A stretch of DNA of 64,000 bases from Flammeovirgaceae bacterium UBA7330 (GCA_002471275.1 DKPQ01000014.1:190674-254673); one strand, 5' to 3'. Counted from the first letter of the stretch, positions 33,421 through 42,699 are shown. Notes: generated by a model not told the origin, from the letters alone. Made by a program: numbers and translations.

Positions 33421-33807
33421 ATGGATATAATTAACACCATTGGGAGAAGAAAAACATCCGTTGCCAGGATTTACCTGCAAAGCGGGAATGGATCTATTGT
33501 TGTAAACAACAAAGATCTGAAGGAATACTTCCCTTCTGAAATCTTACAAACAATTGTAAAACAGCCTATCATGACTGTTGATGTTGACGGTACTTACGAC
33601 ATCAAAGTAAACGTAGACGGCGGAGGACCTGCTGGTCAGGCAGAAGCTACTCGATTGGCTATCAGCCGTGCTTTGGTTGAGATAGACGAAGAGTTCAGAC
33701 CAGCCTTGAAGAAAGAAGGTTTTATGACCAGAGATTCAAGAATGGTAGAGCGTAAGAAATACGGAAGAAGAAAGGCAAGAAGGAGATTCCAATTCAGTAA
33801 ACGATAA
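33421..33807 (+). CDS. rpsI: 30S ribosomal protein S9
   Basis: The 128-residue product has GRRKTSVARIYLQSGNG at the start, DGGGPAGQAEATRLAISRALVE and the basic tail RDSRMVERKKYGRRKARRRFQFSKR (in part) that reaches the P-site tRNA. It follows rplM after 6 bases, the usual L13-S9 pair. Confidence 0.98.
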   Translation: MDIINTIGRRKTSVARIYLQSGNGSIVVNNKDLKEYFPSEILQTIVKQPIMTVDVDGTYDIKVNVDGGGPAGQAEATRLAISRALVEIDEEFRPALKKEGFMTRDSRMVERKKYGRRKARRRFQFSKR

Positions 33808-33813
33808 GATTGC

Positions 33814-34578
33814 ATGGCTAAGATTGAATATAAAGACTTATTGGATGCAGGTGTTCACTTTGGACACTTAACCAGGAAATGGAATCCTAAGATGGCTCAG
33901 TACATCTTCATGGAGAAGAATGGCATTCATATCATTGACCTTAACAAGACCCTGGTTTGCATGGATGAAGCAGCTAATGCTTTGAAATCCATCGTCAGGT
34001 CTGGAAGAAAAGTCATGTTTGTTGCTACCAAGAAGCAGGCTAAAGAAGCCATCGAAGGTGCAGCAAAGAAATTGAACATGCCATTCGTATCAGAAAGATG
34101 GTTAGGTGGTATGCTTACCAACTTCGCCACGATCAGAAAATCTTTGAAGAAGATGGCTAGCATTGATAAGCTCATGAAAGATGAAGCTTATCTGAACATG
34201 GCAAAGCGTGAGCGATTGATGATCACCCGTGAAAGAGAAAAACTGGAGCGAGTACTAGGTGGAATTGCAGACCTCAACAGATTGCCTGCAGCCCTTTTCG
34301 TTATTGATATCAAAAGAGAGCATATTGCTGTAGCAGAAGCTCAAAAGCTTAATATCCCGGTTTTTGCTATCGTAGATACAAACTCTGACCCTACTGAAGT
34401 TGACTTCCCTATACCAGGTAATGATGATGCATGGAAATCCATCAACTTGATTACAGGTTATATCGCAAAAGCTGCTGAGGAAGGATTAGATGAGCGTAAG
34501 AAAGATAAAGAGGACGCCAAGCTGAAGGAGGAAGAGGACGAGAAGCGAGCGGTGGACAAAGAGGAGCAAGAAGCTTAA
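33814..34578 (+). CDS. rpsB: 30S ribosomal protein S2
   Basis: The 254-residue product is S2: DAGVHFGHLTRKWNPKM at the start, SERWLGGMLTNFATI and PVFAIVDTNSDPTEVDFPIPGND. The C-terminal 30 residues are a Glu/Lys-rich extension (KDKEDAKLKEEEDEKRAVDKEE) typical of Bacteroidota. S2 binds the small subunit late with S1. A strong hairpin follows before tsf. Confidence 0.98.
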   Translation: MAKIEYKDLLDAGVHFGHLTRKWNPKMAQYIFMEKNGIHIIDLNKTLVCMDEAANALKSIVRSGRKVMFVATKKQAKEAIEGAAKKLNMPFVSERWLGGMLTNFATIRKSLKKMASIDKLMKDEAYLNMAKRERLMITREREKLERVLGGIADLNRLPAALFVIDIKREHIAVAEAQKLNIPVFAIVDTNSDPTEVDFPIPGNDDAWKSINLITGYIAKAAEEGLDERKKDKEDAKLKEEEDEKRAVDKEEQEA

Positions 34579-34605
34579 TACGCAAACAATAATATTATCT
34601 TAATT

Positions 34606-34643
34606 AAAAATTGGACACGAATAGTATTCGCTGTTCAATTTTT
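34606..34643 (+). terminator. Long hairpin (attenuator-like) between rpsB and tsf
   Basis: AAAAATTG (34606-34613) pairs with CAATTTTT (34636-34643); GAC/GTT and CGAAT/ATTCG (34618-34630) extend it to about 16-17 bp with a 3-base loop. The terminal T-run is part of the stem. It probably limits read-through into tsf or marks an RNA-processing site. Confidence 0.6.
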
Positions 34644-34681
34644 GTTAGTGGACTACCCAAACATTAAAACTTATTCATAAA

Positions 34682-35512
34682 ATGGCTATAACAGCACAAG
34701 ACGTAAACAAACTAAGACAGATGACCGGTGCCGGTATGATGGACTGTAAAAAGGCGCTTACTGAGGCAGAAGGAGATTTTGACAAGGCGGTAGAATTATT
34801 GAGAAAGAAAGGGCAGAAAGTTTCTGCATCCAGAGCTGACCGGGAGACTTCAGAAGGAGTAGTATTTGCAAAGACTGTGAATGATGATAAAAAAGGAATC
34901 TTGATTGCGTTTACTTGTGAGACTGATTTCGTAGCCAAGAATGAAGATTTTATCAAATTAGGTGAAGAAATCATCGAGGTTGCTGCCAAAGAAAATCCTT
35001 CAAGCATCGAAGCGTTGAAAGCTTTGAAGTCTGGAAACCTGACGATCACTGAAAAGATCACTGAAACCACTGGTAAAATCGGTGAAAAACTGGAAATCAG
35101 TAGCTACGAAGTATTGGAAGGCGAGCAAGTGGTGCCTTACATTCACCTGAACAGCAAACTTGGTGTTTTGGTAGCGTTGAACAATACCAATGGAACAGAC
35201 GTATCTGAAGCTGGTAGAGACGTAGCCATGCAAATTGCTGCTATGAATCCTGTGGCTGTTGACAAAGACGGTGTAGACGCGGCGATCATCGAGAAAGAAA
35301 TCGAAATCGGAAAAGAGCAGGCTCGTCAGGAAGGTAAACCCGAGCAAATCATTGATAAGATTGCACAGGGAAAACTTCAGAAATTCTTCAAAGAAAATAC
35401 ACTTTTGAACCAGGCTTTTGTAAAAGACAACAGCGTTTCTATCCAGCAATATCTGGATGGTATCAACAAAGGGCTGACTGTTTCAGAATTTAAAAGAGTT
35501 GTGATCGGGTAA
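34682..35512 (+). CDS. tsf: Translation elongation factor Ts
   Basis: The 276-residue product is EF-Ts, the nucleotide-exchange factor for EF-Tu. The N-terminal UBA-like region reads DVNKLRQMTGAGMMDCKKAL; TCETDFVAKNEDF is the core contact motif. The C-terminus is HLNSKLGVLVALN through AMQIAAMNPVAV. It lies 103 bases after rpsB, beyond an intergenic hairpin, and ends with a strong terminator. Confidence 0.98.
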   Translation: MAITAQDVNKLRQMTGAGMMDCKKALTEAEGDFDKAVELLRKKGQKVSASRADRETSEGVVFAKTVNDDKKGILIAFTCETDFVAKNEDFIKLGEEIIEVAAKENPSSIEALKALKSGNLTITEKITETTGKIGEKLEISSYEVLEGEQVVPYIHLNSKLGVLVALNNTNGTDVSEAGRDVAMQIAAMNPVAVDKDGVDAAIIEKEIEIGKEQARQEGKPEQIIDKIAQGKLQKFFKENTLLNQAFVKDNSVSIQQYLDGINKGLTVSEFKRVVIG

Positions 35513-35533
35513 TCCGATTCATACCATAAACAA

Positions 35534-35569
35534 GAGACTGCAAAGGTTCACTTTTGCAGTCTTTTTTTT
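35534..35569 (+). terminator. Rho-independent terminator after tsf
   Basis: GACTGCAAA (35536-35544) pairs with TTTGCAGTC (35553-35561), followed by eight T. Confidence 0.9.
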
Positions 35570-35571
35570 GC

Positions 35572-35811
35572 CTAAACTTTCTTGTGTGTCCCATCGCAAA
35601 GCGGTCTGCTGCCGGTATGCTTGCACATGCAAAACCATACTTTTATTGACTCTTCGGCTTTAAAAACCTCCGGAGAAAATTCTGTCCCTTTATGTGAACC
35701 GTCACAAAAGGGCTGATTAGCGGATTGACCACAGGCACACCATGCATAGACTTTACCCGCTTTCAATTCTACCTCTCTTGGTTCTTTCGCTGCTATTTTT
35801 GGAGCTGCCAT
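35572..35811 (-). CDS. CDGSH iron-sulfur domain protein (two motifs)
   Basis: The 79-residue product contains two CDGSH-type 2Fe-2S binding motifs: WCACGQSANQPFCDGSH near residues 24-40 and FCMCKHTGSRPLCDGTH near 60-76. Each has the three-Cys one-His pattern. Family members carry redox-active or transferable clusters. The two-motif form is common in bacteria. It lies convergent to tsf with a terminator between. Confidence 0.95.
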   Translation of the reverse strand: MAAPKIAAKEPREVELKAGKVYAWCACGQSANQPFCDGSHKGTEFSPEVFKAEESIKVWFCMCKHTGSRPLCDGTHKKV

Positions 35812-35884
35812 GTTTTGAGTGTTTAGATTATTCTATTTAATTAGACAATCGGAATGGTGAAATTGTTTAAGTTAGTTTAAGACC

Positions 35885-35942
35885 ACAAAAGTTTAATCAG
35901 GATAAGCTTGTGATGCTTCACTCACTTCTGCTAAACTTTTGT
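35885..35942. repeat. Perfect 11-bp inverted repeat with nested hairpin
   Basis: ACAAAAGTTTA (35885-35895) and TAAACTTTTGT (35932-35942) are perfect inverted arms with a 36-base loop. The loop holds GTGA-tgct-TCAC (35910-35921). It lies 10 bases past the stop of the minus-strand dehydrogenase gene, so a terminator or processing site for that transcript is likely. Confidence 0.55.
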
Positions 35943-35952
35943 AGCCTGGTTC

Positions 35953-37380
35953 TCACACCCCATCCGACCTTCGCAGCCTCACAATCCTACCTGGCATATC
36001 AAAAACCACATAGATTGCACCATTAGGTCCGGCACTCACCTGCCTTACCCTGCCGTAGTTTTTAAGCAGTGTTTGCTGGAATATCACTTTATTATCCTTC
36101 ACATTCAATAGCTGAACTTCCTCGAATCGTAAGGCACTGACCAGTAATTGATTTTTCCATTTGGGGAATTGATCTCCAGTATAGAAGTTTATTCCCGATA
36201 CTGCTATCGAAGGTTTCCAATACCAGATCGGTTGTTCCAAACCATCCATACTTTCAAACTCACTGATCAACTCACCATTGTAATTGATCCCATAGGAGAT
36301 CTTAGGCCATCCATAGTTGAGTCCGGCATTGATCTGGTTTACCTCATCTCCACCCAACGGACCATGCTCAGCCACCCAGACTTTATCTGTTTCCGGATGA
36401 ATAGTTAATCCCTGGGGGTTTCTGTGTCCCAAGGAGTAAATCGACCAAAGTTTATCTTTTGCACCATAGAATGGGTTGCTTTTTGGTATGCTTCCGTCTT
36501 TGTGCAACCTGTGAATCTTTCCATTGGGTAGACTAAGGTCCTGTGCACGCTCGGACAATGAGCGATCTCCAATGGAAAGGTAGAGAAACTGCTTTTTGTC
36601 AAAAGCAATTCGTCCTCCATAATGGATCCTGGTGTTTAAGTAGCTGTCATGTGGCGCTTCGTAAATCACCTCACTTTCTGACCATTTATTATCAATGATC
36701 CTCCCCCTGACCACAGCAGTCATTGCCAGAGGAATCGTATCAGTTTCGCTCTTAATACCATGACTGAGGACTAAATATACCCAACCAGTTTGTTTATAAT
36801 CAGGATCGATAGCTACATCCAGTAAGCCTCCCTGCCCGCCCCCGACTACTTCCGGTATCCCCTCAACAGGCGTTGGGTTCAGCTTGCCATTTTCAAAGAC
36901 TCTGAGTCTCCCTGGTCTCTCGGTCACCAGAAAATGATCTTCAGCAAGAAACACAATCCCCCATGGGTTTTCTAACCCTTCCGCGATGACCTCTGTACTC
37001 AACATGTAGTCCAATGTCTCTACGTTCTGAGGAATAACCTTATCCTCTTCATCAGACTTTACCTCATTGGTCATTAAGTAATCTGCCAGCCCCATGATTT
37101 CCTCATCATTAAAAACCGCACCCCATGAGGGCATACCAAAACTTGGATGGCCAAATTTGATAGATCTGAAGATGTCACTTTTCCTGGCTCCAAACTGCCA
37201 TGAGCCATCTATCAGGCTCTGAGCCACACCGCCCTTAAGATCCTGTCCATGACAGGAAATGCAATATTGAGTGAATTGCTCAGGAATTTGGCTACCCACA
37301 TGCTGTCTATCCTGACAACCGATAATTAGTATTAAGCAGACCAAACTCCCAAACCATGCACCGTGTAGTACCGCCTTCAT
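35953..37380 (-). CDS. Cytochrome c / PQQ-dependent aldose dehydrogenase lipoprotein
   Basis: The ATG at 37380 is chosen because it gives a lipoprotein signal (LIIGC, Cys 22) and lies just past the upstream stop. An N-terminal cytochrome c domain (CISCH at 40-44; haem Met likely in GMPSWG) precedes a six-bladed soluble glucose/aldose dehydrogenase-like domain. That domain has NPWGIVFLAEDHFLVTERPG (in part), GQGGLLDVAIDPDY, YGGRIAFDKKQFLYLSIGD, GHRNPQGLTIHP and EHGPLGGDEVN. It should oxidise sugars at the outer face of a membrane and pass electrons to the haem. Substrate unknown. Confidence 0.9.
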   Translation of the reverse strand: MKAVLHGAWFGSLVCLILIIGCQDRQHVGSQIPEQFTQYCISCHGQDLKGGVAQSLIDGSWQFGARKSDIFRSIKFGHPSFGMPSWGAVFNDEEIMGLADYLMTNEVKSDEEDKVIPQNVETLDYMLSTEVIAEGLENPWGIVFLAEDHFLVTERPGRLRVFENGKLNPTPVEGIPEVVGGGQGGLLDVAIDPDYKQTGWVYLVLSHGIKSETDTIPLAMTAVVRGRIIDNKWSESEVIYEAPHDSYLNTRIHYGGRIAFDKKQFLYLSIGDRSLSERAQDLSLPNGKIHRLHKDGSIPKSNPFYGAKDKLWSIYSLGHRNPQGLTIHPETDKVWVAEHGPLGGDEVNQINAGLNYGWPKISYGINYNGELISEFESMDGLEQPIWYWKPSIAVSGINFYTGDQFPKWKNQLLVSALRFEEVQLLNVKDNKVIFQQTLLKNYGRVRQVSAGPNGAIYVVFDMPGRIVRLRRSDGV

Positions 37381-37381
37381 C

Positions 37382-38770
37382 CTACGGCCTGATGATGGTG
37401 CCATCATTCTTTCTTAGCTGGGTCCAGTTATTGAGCTGTTTATCAGGTAACGGATATTTGGCTGCCTCTTTCTCGTTGATGTCTACCCCCAGACCAGGAA
37501 CTTCATTCACGTACATATATCCATTTTCCACGTAAGGACATCCGGTGAAGATCTCCTGGATCCGATCTGAAAAATGAACTGATTCCTGGATCCCAAAATT
37601 CCAAACAGCAAAGTCAATGTGCGCATTGGCAGCATGACCTACCGGTGATACGTCTCCGGGTCCGTGCCAGGCCGTTTTAACATTAAAGAACTCACCCAAC
37701 CTGGCTACTTTCATTGCAGGCGTTATTCCACCAATTTGTGAGATATGGATCCTGATAAAATCAAACAACTGATCTTTCATGGGGTCCACCCATTCATGAG
37801 GGTTGTTAAACAATTCTCCCATTGCAATAGGGACCGAGGTCTGTTGTCGTAATAATTTAAAATATCTGTTGTTCTCAGGTGAGAAGGGGTCCTCAATAAA
37901 GAAAGGCCTGTATGGTTCAAGCTCCTTGATCATTCGGATAGCATCTGTTGGCTGAACCCGCTCATGGATATCATGTAAAAGCTCGACCCGGTCGCCACAT
38001 TTCTCTCTTACCGCCTGAAACATGTCTACCACGCTTTTGGTATAGTAAATGGGGTCCATGTAATTGTCATCCGGCATGCCGAATCCTTTATCCTTAAAGT
38101 CAGCGGGAATTTTCTCCTGACTTGCTCCATATCCTCCAAGTGCCTGACTGGCTCCGTAGCCACCCATCTGGATCCTTACATGTCTGAAGCCTTTGTCGAT
38201 ATAACTTTGAGCATCCTCTGCCACCGCTTCCGGTGAGTTTCCACCAGCGTGAGCATAGCAATCGATACCAAAGCGGCATTTTCCGCCCAGCAGCTGATAC
38301 ACAGGCATATTGGCGCGCTTTCCTTTGATATCCCATAGCGCCTGATCCAATCCACTCAGTGCATTGTTCAATACAGGTCCATTTCGCCAATAAGAACTTT
38401 GATAGGTAGCCTGCCAGATATCTTCAATATTGTCGACGTCCCGGCCAACACAAAAGTCATTGAGGTATTTATCAATCGCTGCTACCACAGCATGCGCCCT
38501 TTGCCTAAAGGTGGCACATCCCAACCCATAGAGTCCGGGCTCGCTTGTTTCTACCTTGACTACTATCAGCTCAATAGAGTGAGGACAGGTGGCTATGGCA
38601 GAGACTTTAGTAATCTTTAACGGAGGAAGTCCTTTGGTCGCTTTTCTATAGGTTTCCTTCTCTTCCGCATTGGCTGAAAAGCCAGACAGTCCAAGACCGC
38701 CCCCGGCAATACCAAGTCCAAGGTTTCTAAGCGTAGATCTGCGGGTTAATTTTTTGTTTAATTCCATCAT
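37382..38770 (-). CDS. Mannonate/galactonate dehydratase-like enolase superfamily enzyme, Tat-exported
   Basis: The 462-residue product has a twin-arginine signal (LTRRSTLRNLGLGIAGGG). It then belongs to the mandelate-racemase/enolase superfamily, close to the D-mannonate dehydratase (ManD/RspA-like) group: LLHDIHERVQP, FFIEDPFSPEN, MGELFNNPHEW (metal ligands) and WHGPGDVSPVGHAANAHIDFAVWNFGIQE. Superfamily members abstract an alpha proton next to a carboxylate; a sugar acid is the likely substrate. An odd repeat GGYGASQALGGYGASQ lies near residues 204-219. The quinoprotein dehydrogenase follows directly. Confidence 0.9.
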   Translation of the reverse strand: MMELNKKLTRRSTLRNLGLGIAGGGLGLSGFSANAEEKETYRKATKGLPPLKITKVSAIATCPHSIELIVVKVETSEPGLYGLGCATFRQRAHAVVAAIDKYLNDFCVGRDVDNIEDIWQATYQSSYWRNGPVLNNALSGLDQALWDIKGKRANMPVYQLLGGKCRFGIDCYAHAGGNSPEAVAEDAQSYIDKGFRHVRIQMGGYGASQALGGYGASQEKIPADFKDKGFGMPDDNYMDPIYYTKSVVDMFQAVREKCGDRVELLHDIHERVQPTDAIRMIKELEPYRPFFIEDPFSPENNRYFKLLRQQTSVPIAMGELFNNPHEWVDPMKDQLFDFIRIHISQIGGITPAMKVARLGEFFNVKTAWHGPGDVSPVGHAANAHIDFAVWNFGIQESVHFSDRIQEIFTGCPYVENGYMYVNEVPGLGVDINEKEAAKYPLPDKQLNNWTQLRKNDGTIIRP

Positions 38771-38908
38771 TTAGGTTTAGGGTAAAAAAGAACATTGATC
38801 ATTTGCCCATTGTGGTGAACATACAGGCAGACCAATGAACGAGGAAATTACAACATTCAATGCATAATTTCAAATGACGCTCTTACCTGAACTAAATGGA
38901 GTCAAACA

Positions 38909-39982
38909 TTATCTAATATATCTGAAATCCTGCTTGTTTTTCACCTGGATTACCGTCTCATAGATCAGGTCTATGGTGTGCTGCAGGTCCGCCTTTGAAC
39001 AAGTCTCTACCGTGGTATGCATATATTTCAATGGAATGGAAATCAAAGCTGAAGCTACTCCTTCACTCGAATAAGCAAATGCATCTGTATCGGTACCCGT
39101 GGATCTGCTGGCAGCGCGGCGCTGAAATGGGATTTTATTCTTCTCAGCCACCTTAATGATCATTTCTAACACATTATTATGAACTGCAGGACAATACCAA
39201 ACAGCCGGACCTTTGCCGCAAGATATATCTCCACTGGTAATTTTGTCATACATAGGAGCATCGGTATCATGGGTTACATCGGTAATGATGGCCAGGTTCG
39301 GCTTAATTCGATGAGCGATCATTTCTGCTCCTCTCAATCCGATTTCTTCCTGAACTGCATTAACCACATATAGACCAAACGGCAGATTGATTTTGTTCTT
39401 TTTGATCTTTTTAAGCACCTCAGCAATCATATACCCGCCAATTCGGTTGTCCAATGCTCGACCAACCAGGTACTTGTCGTTCAGCTCCATCAATTCATCA
39501 TCAAAAGTGACAACCGTTCCAACATGAATACCCATCTTTTCTACCTCATTCTTCGAGGAAGCGCCCACATCGATGAAGATATTTTTCAGGGAAGGGCCTT
39601 CTTCCTTCGCCTTGTCACGGACATGTATCGCCGGCCAGCCAAAGATTCCCTTAACAATTCCTTTTTTGGTGTGAATATTCACCCTTTTAGAGGGAGCAAT
39701 CTGATGATCAGATCCGCCGTTTCTAATGACATAGATATATCCCTGCTCAGTGATGTGATTGACGAACCAACTGATCTCATCGGCATGCGCTTCGATCACC
39801 ACTTTGTATGGTGCCTCCGGATTTAGAACCCCGACTATCGTCCCATAAGTATCAGAAATATAATCATCAATATATGGCTTCACATAGTCTAGCCATATCT
39901 TCTGACCCGCTGACTCAAACCCTGTGGGGGAGGCATTATTTAAATACTTAAATAAAAAATCTCTGCTTTCTTTCGTCTCCAT
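38909..39982 (-). CDS. M42 family metallopeptidase
   Basis: The 357-residue product has the M42 pattern: VVIEAHADEISWFVNHI (first metal His), GRALDNRIGGYM (bridging Asp) and VNAVQEEIGLRGAEM (Glu pair). TDVTHDTDAP and RRAASRSTGTDTDAFAYSSEGV follow. M42 enzymes are cytoplasmic cobalt or zinc aminopeptidases acting on short peptides, and form large tetrahedral complexes. It is 14 bases after the carboxylase gene and likely cotranscribed. Confidence 0.94.
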   Translation of the reverse strand: METKESRDFLFKYLNNASPTGFESAGQKIWLDYVKPYIDDYISDTYGTIVGVLNPEAPYKVVIEAHADEISWFVNHITEQGYIYVIRNGGSDHQIAPSKRVNIHTKKGIVKGIFGWPAIHVRDKAKEEGPSLKNIFIDVGASSKNEVEKMGIHVGTVVTFDDELMELNDKYLVGRALDNRIGGYMIAEVLKKIKKNKINLPFGLYVVNAVQEEIGLRGAEMIAHRIKPNLAIITDVTHDTDAPMYDKITSGDISCGKGPAVWYCPAVHNNVLEMIIKVAEKNKIPFQRRAASRSTGTDTDAFAYSSEGVASALISIPLKYMHTTVETCSKADLQHTIDLIYETVIQVKNKQDFRYIR

Positions 39983-39996
39983 AAAACTTTCAAATT

Positions 39997-41580
39997 CTAT
40001 AATGGGATATTACCATGTTTCTTGCGCGGCATGTTATCCACTTTATTCTCCAGCATCTTAAAGGCAGCTAAAAGCTTGATCCTCGTATTGCGTGGAATAA
40101 TTACTTCGTCAATAAATCCGCGGCTGGCCGCAATATAAGGATTAGCAAACTTCTCTGTATACTCATCGATCTTCTCCTGAAGTTTTTTCTCAGGATCCTT
40201 AGATCTCAGGATCTCTTTTCTAAAGATGATCTCTGCAGCACCCTGGGGACCCATCACAGCAATTTCAGCAGTAGGCCAGGCATAGTTCATGTCTGCTCCT
40301 ATATGTTTGGAATTCATCACATCGTAAGCACCACCGTAGGCCTTCCTGGTAATCACCGAAATACGTGGGACTGTGGCTTCGGAAAAAGCATATAAAATCT
40401 TGGATCCATTGGAAATGATCCCATTCCACTCCTGATCGGTACCCGGAAGGAATCCCGGTACATCTACGAATACCAACAATGGGATGTTGAAGCAATCGCA
40501 AAACCGGATAAACCTTGCACCCTTTTTACTTGCGTGATTGTCCAGCACCCCTGCCAAAACCATGGGTTGATTAGCCACAATTCCGATGCTTCTACCTCCT
40601 AATCTGGCAAAACCAACAACAATATTTTCCGCATATTGCTCATGCACCTCAAAAAAGCTTTCATTATCAATTACCTCATTGATAACATCTTTGATGTCAT
40701 AGGGCTGATTGGGGTTATCGGGGAGGATGTCATCCAGACTGCCCCTATACTCATCCTCTTTTTCTTCATACGGCAAATAGGGAGGATCATCCTCACAATT
40801 TGATGGTATATAGCTTAGCAACTTCCGAATACCATAAATACATTCCGCTTCATTTTTACTGGAAAAATGTGTGACACCACTTTTAGTGGCATGAGTACTC
40901 GCACCACCCAACTCTTCGGAAGTGACTGACTCCTGTGTGACTGTTTTTACCACATTGGGACCAGTGACGAACATGTAGCTGGATTTCTCCACCATGAATA
41001 CAAAATCGGTGATCCCCGGAGAATAGACAGCACCTCCGGCACATGGACCCATGATCGCGCTTATTTGTGGGATTACTCCACTGGATCTGGTATTCCTATA
41101 AAAAATATCCGCATACCCCGCCAGAGACATGACGCCTTCCTGGATACGGGCTCCTCCCGAATCATTCAAGCCAATGATCGGAGCACCGGTCTTCATAGCT
41201 GTATCCATGATCTTTACAATCTTTTCGGCAAATGTCTCAGATAGTGACCCGCCAAAGACTGTAAAATCGTGACTAAAAACATAAACCAATCTTCCGTCTA
41301 TTGTACCATAACCTGTAATCACTCCATCACCCAGGTATTGCTGCTGATCAATTCCGAAATCCTTACCCCTGTGCAGGACGAGCTTACCAATTTCCTGAAA
41401 AGAGCCCGGATCCAACAGCAGCTCCACCCGCTCTCGAGCGGTTAACTTACCTTTTTCATGCTGTTTATTTACTTTCTCCTTACCACCGGCTTCTTCTGCC
41501 TTGTGGTTGAGTTTTACAAGATGATTAAGTTTTTCTGAGTTAGTTGTGATGTGATGCTCCGGAGACTTTTTTGATCCCAT
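39997..41580 (-). CDS. Acyl-CoA carboxylase, carboxyltransferase (beta) subunit
   Basis: The 527-residue product is a propionyl/acetyl-CoA carboxylase beta subunit (PccB-like): GKLTARERVELLLDPGSFQEIG, FGGSLSETFAEKIVKIMD, NDSGGARIQEGVMSLAGY, GPCAGGAVYSPGITDF, GFARLGGRSIGIVANQP and FVDVPGFLPGTDQE. It transfers carboxyl from biotin to acyl-CoA. The biotin carboxylase/carrier subunit is not in the window. A substrate of propionyl-CoA is the common one for this family. Confidence 0.95.
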   Translation of the reverse strand: MGSKKSPEHHITTNSEKLNHLVKLNHKAEEAGGKEKVNKQHEKGKLTARERVELLLDPGSFQEIGKLVLHRGKDFGIDQQQYLGDGVITGYGTIDGRLVYVFSHDFTVFGGSLSETFAEKIVKIMDTAMKTGAPIIGLNDSGGARIQEGVMSLAGYADIFYRNTRSSGVIPQISAIMGPCAGGAVYSPGITDFVFMVEKSSYMFVTGPNVVKTVTQESVTSEELGGASTHATKSGVTHFSSKNEAECIYGIRKLLSYIPSNCEDDPPYLPYEEKEDEYRGSLDDILPDNPNQPYDIKDVINEVIDNESFFEVHEQYAENIVVGFARLGGRSIGIVANQPMVLAGVLDNHASKKGARFIRFCDCFNIPLLVFVDVPGFLPGTDQEWNGIISNGSKILYAFSEATVPRISVITRKAYGGAYDVMNSKHIGADMNYAWPTAEIAVMGPQGAAEIIFRKEILRSKDPEKKLQEKIDEYTEKFANPYIAASRGFIDEVIIPRNTRIKLLAAFKMLENKVDNMPRKKHGNIPL

Positions 41581-41742
41581 AAAGAGGTGTTTAAAGCTAC
41601 TTTTTTGGTTAAGTTAATATAATATCCGGGTAATATTTAAAGTTCGGATCGATCCTTGCTCTAAGATTGTTTAATAGTCATGCCTGCAGTGTATGAATTA
41701 AGAAAAACTATTCTAAATTGCGGGCCATTAACACGCTGGAAG

Positions 41743-42684
41743 ATGAATGTAGCTGTGATAGATATGGGCACTAATACCTTCCACCTCATCATTGTGGAGT
41801 TAGAGGGGGATGACTTCCGTGTGCTATTCAGAGAGAAAGTAGCCGTAAAAATCGGTGAAAATGGTATCAATCAGGGGATGATCATCCCGGAAGCCAGAGA
41901 AAGGGCAATTACCACATTAAAAAGATTTAAAAAGACCATTGAAGCCTATCAGGTTGAAGAAGTTTCTGCTACAGCTACAAGTGCTATCAGAAATGCCAAG
42001 AACGGAAAAGATCTGGTAGACCTGATAGAGAAAGAAACTGGCTTCAAAACCAGGATCATCAGTGGAATTGAAGAAGCCAATTACATCTATTTTGGTGTAA
42101 AACGTGCACTCCAAATAGGCCCTAAACCTCAATTGATCATGGATATTGGGGGTGGAAGTATTGAATTTATCATTGGCACTAACGACAAAGCAGAATGGAT
42201 GCACAGTTTTGAGATCGGGGGACTGAGACTGCTTGAAAAGTTTCATAAAAACGACCCGATCACCAGTGAAGAAATATCGAGCATTGAGCATTTCCTGGAA
42301 GTAGAGTTAGATCTACTATTCAAGGTATGCGAAGAATATAATCTGGATACACTTATTGGTTCATCCGGTACTTTTGATACGTTGAGCGACATTTTCAGAC
42401 TGAACGCCGGTATTGAAAACCTGCCTGGTGACACAGAATATCCTCTTCCAGTTGAAGCGTATCGACGCATATCGGCTGATTTAATCAAAAAAACCAGGTC
42501 AGAAAGGATGAAAATCCCAGGGATGATCGAGTTGAGAGTAGAAATGATTGTTGTAGCTACAATACTCATTAACTATGTAGTTAACAGACTCAACATCAAG
42601 CACCTAAGAGTTTCAGCCTATGCGCTAAAAGAGGGTGTTTTACTCAATACCATACAAGCTTTAAAGGACAGGCAACTCTATTAA
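41743..42684 (+). CDS. Ppx/GppA exopolyphosphatase family protein
   Basis: I start the gene at the ATG 41743, which gives MNVAVIDMGTNTFHLIIVE; an in-frame ATG at 41680 would add 21 residues not seen in the family. ASKHA-type ATPase motifs are visible: IDMGTNTFHL, SATATSAIRNAKNG, GIEEANYIYFGV, IMDIGGGSIEFII and IGSSGTFDTLSD. The 313-residue size is that of the short exopolyphosphatase/pppGpp phosphohydrolase form. It is divergent from the carboxylase gene. Confidence 0.9.
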   Translation: MNVAVIDMGTNTFHLIIVELEGDDFRVLFREKVAVKIGENGINQGMIIPEARERAITTLKRFKKTIEAYQVEEVSATATSAIRNAKNGKDLVDLIEKETGFKTRIISGIEEANYIYFGVKRALQIGPKPQLIMDIGGGSIEFIIGTNDKAEWMHSFEIGGLRLLEKFHKNDPITSEEISSIEHFLEVELDLLFKVCEEYNLDTLIGSSGTFDTLSDIFRLNAGIENLPGDTEYPLPVEAYRRISADLIKKTRSERMKIPGMIELRVEMIVVATILINYVVNRLNIKHLRVSAYALKEGVLLNTIQALKDRQLY

Positions 42685-42699
42685 GCCAGCCGGTTTTCT

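Noticed and set aside
37381..37407. Upstream start of the dehydrogenase at 37407
   Set aside because: It overlaps the preceding gene and spoils the lipoprotein signal; ATG 37380 gives a clean one.
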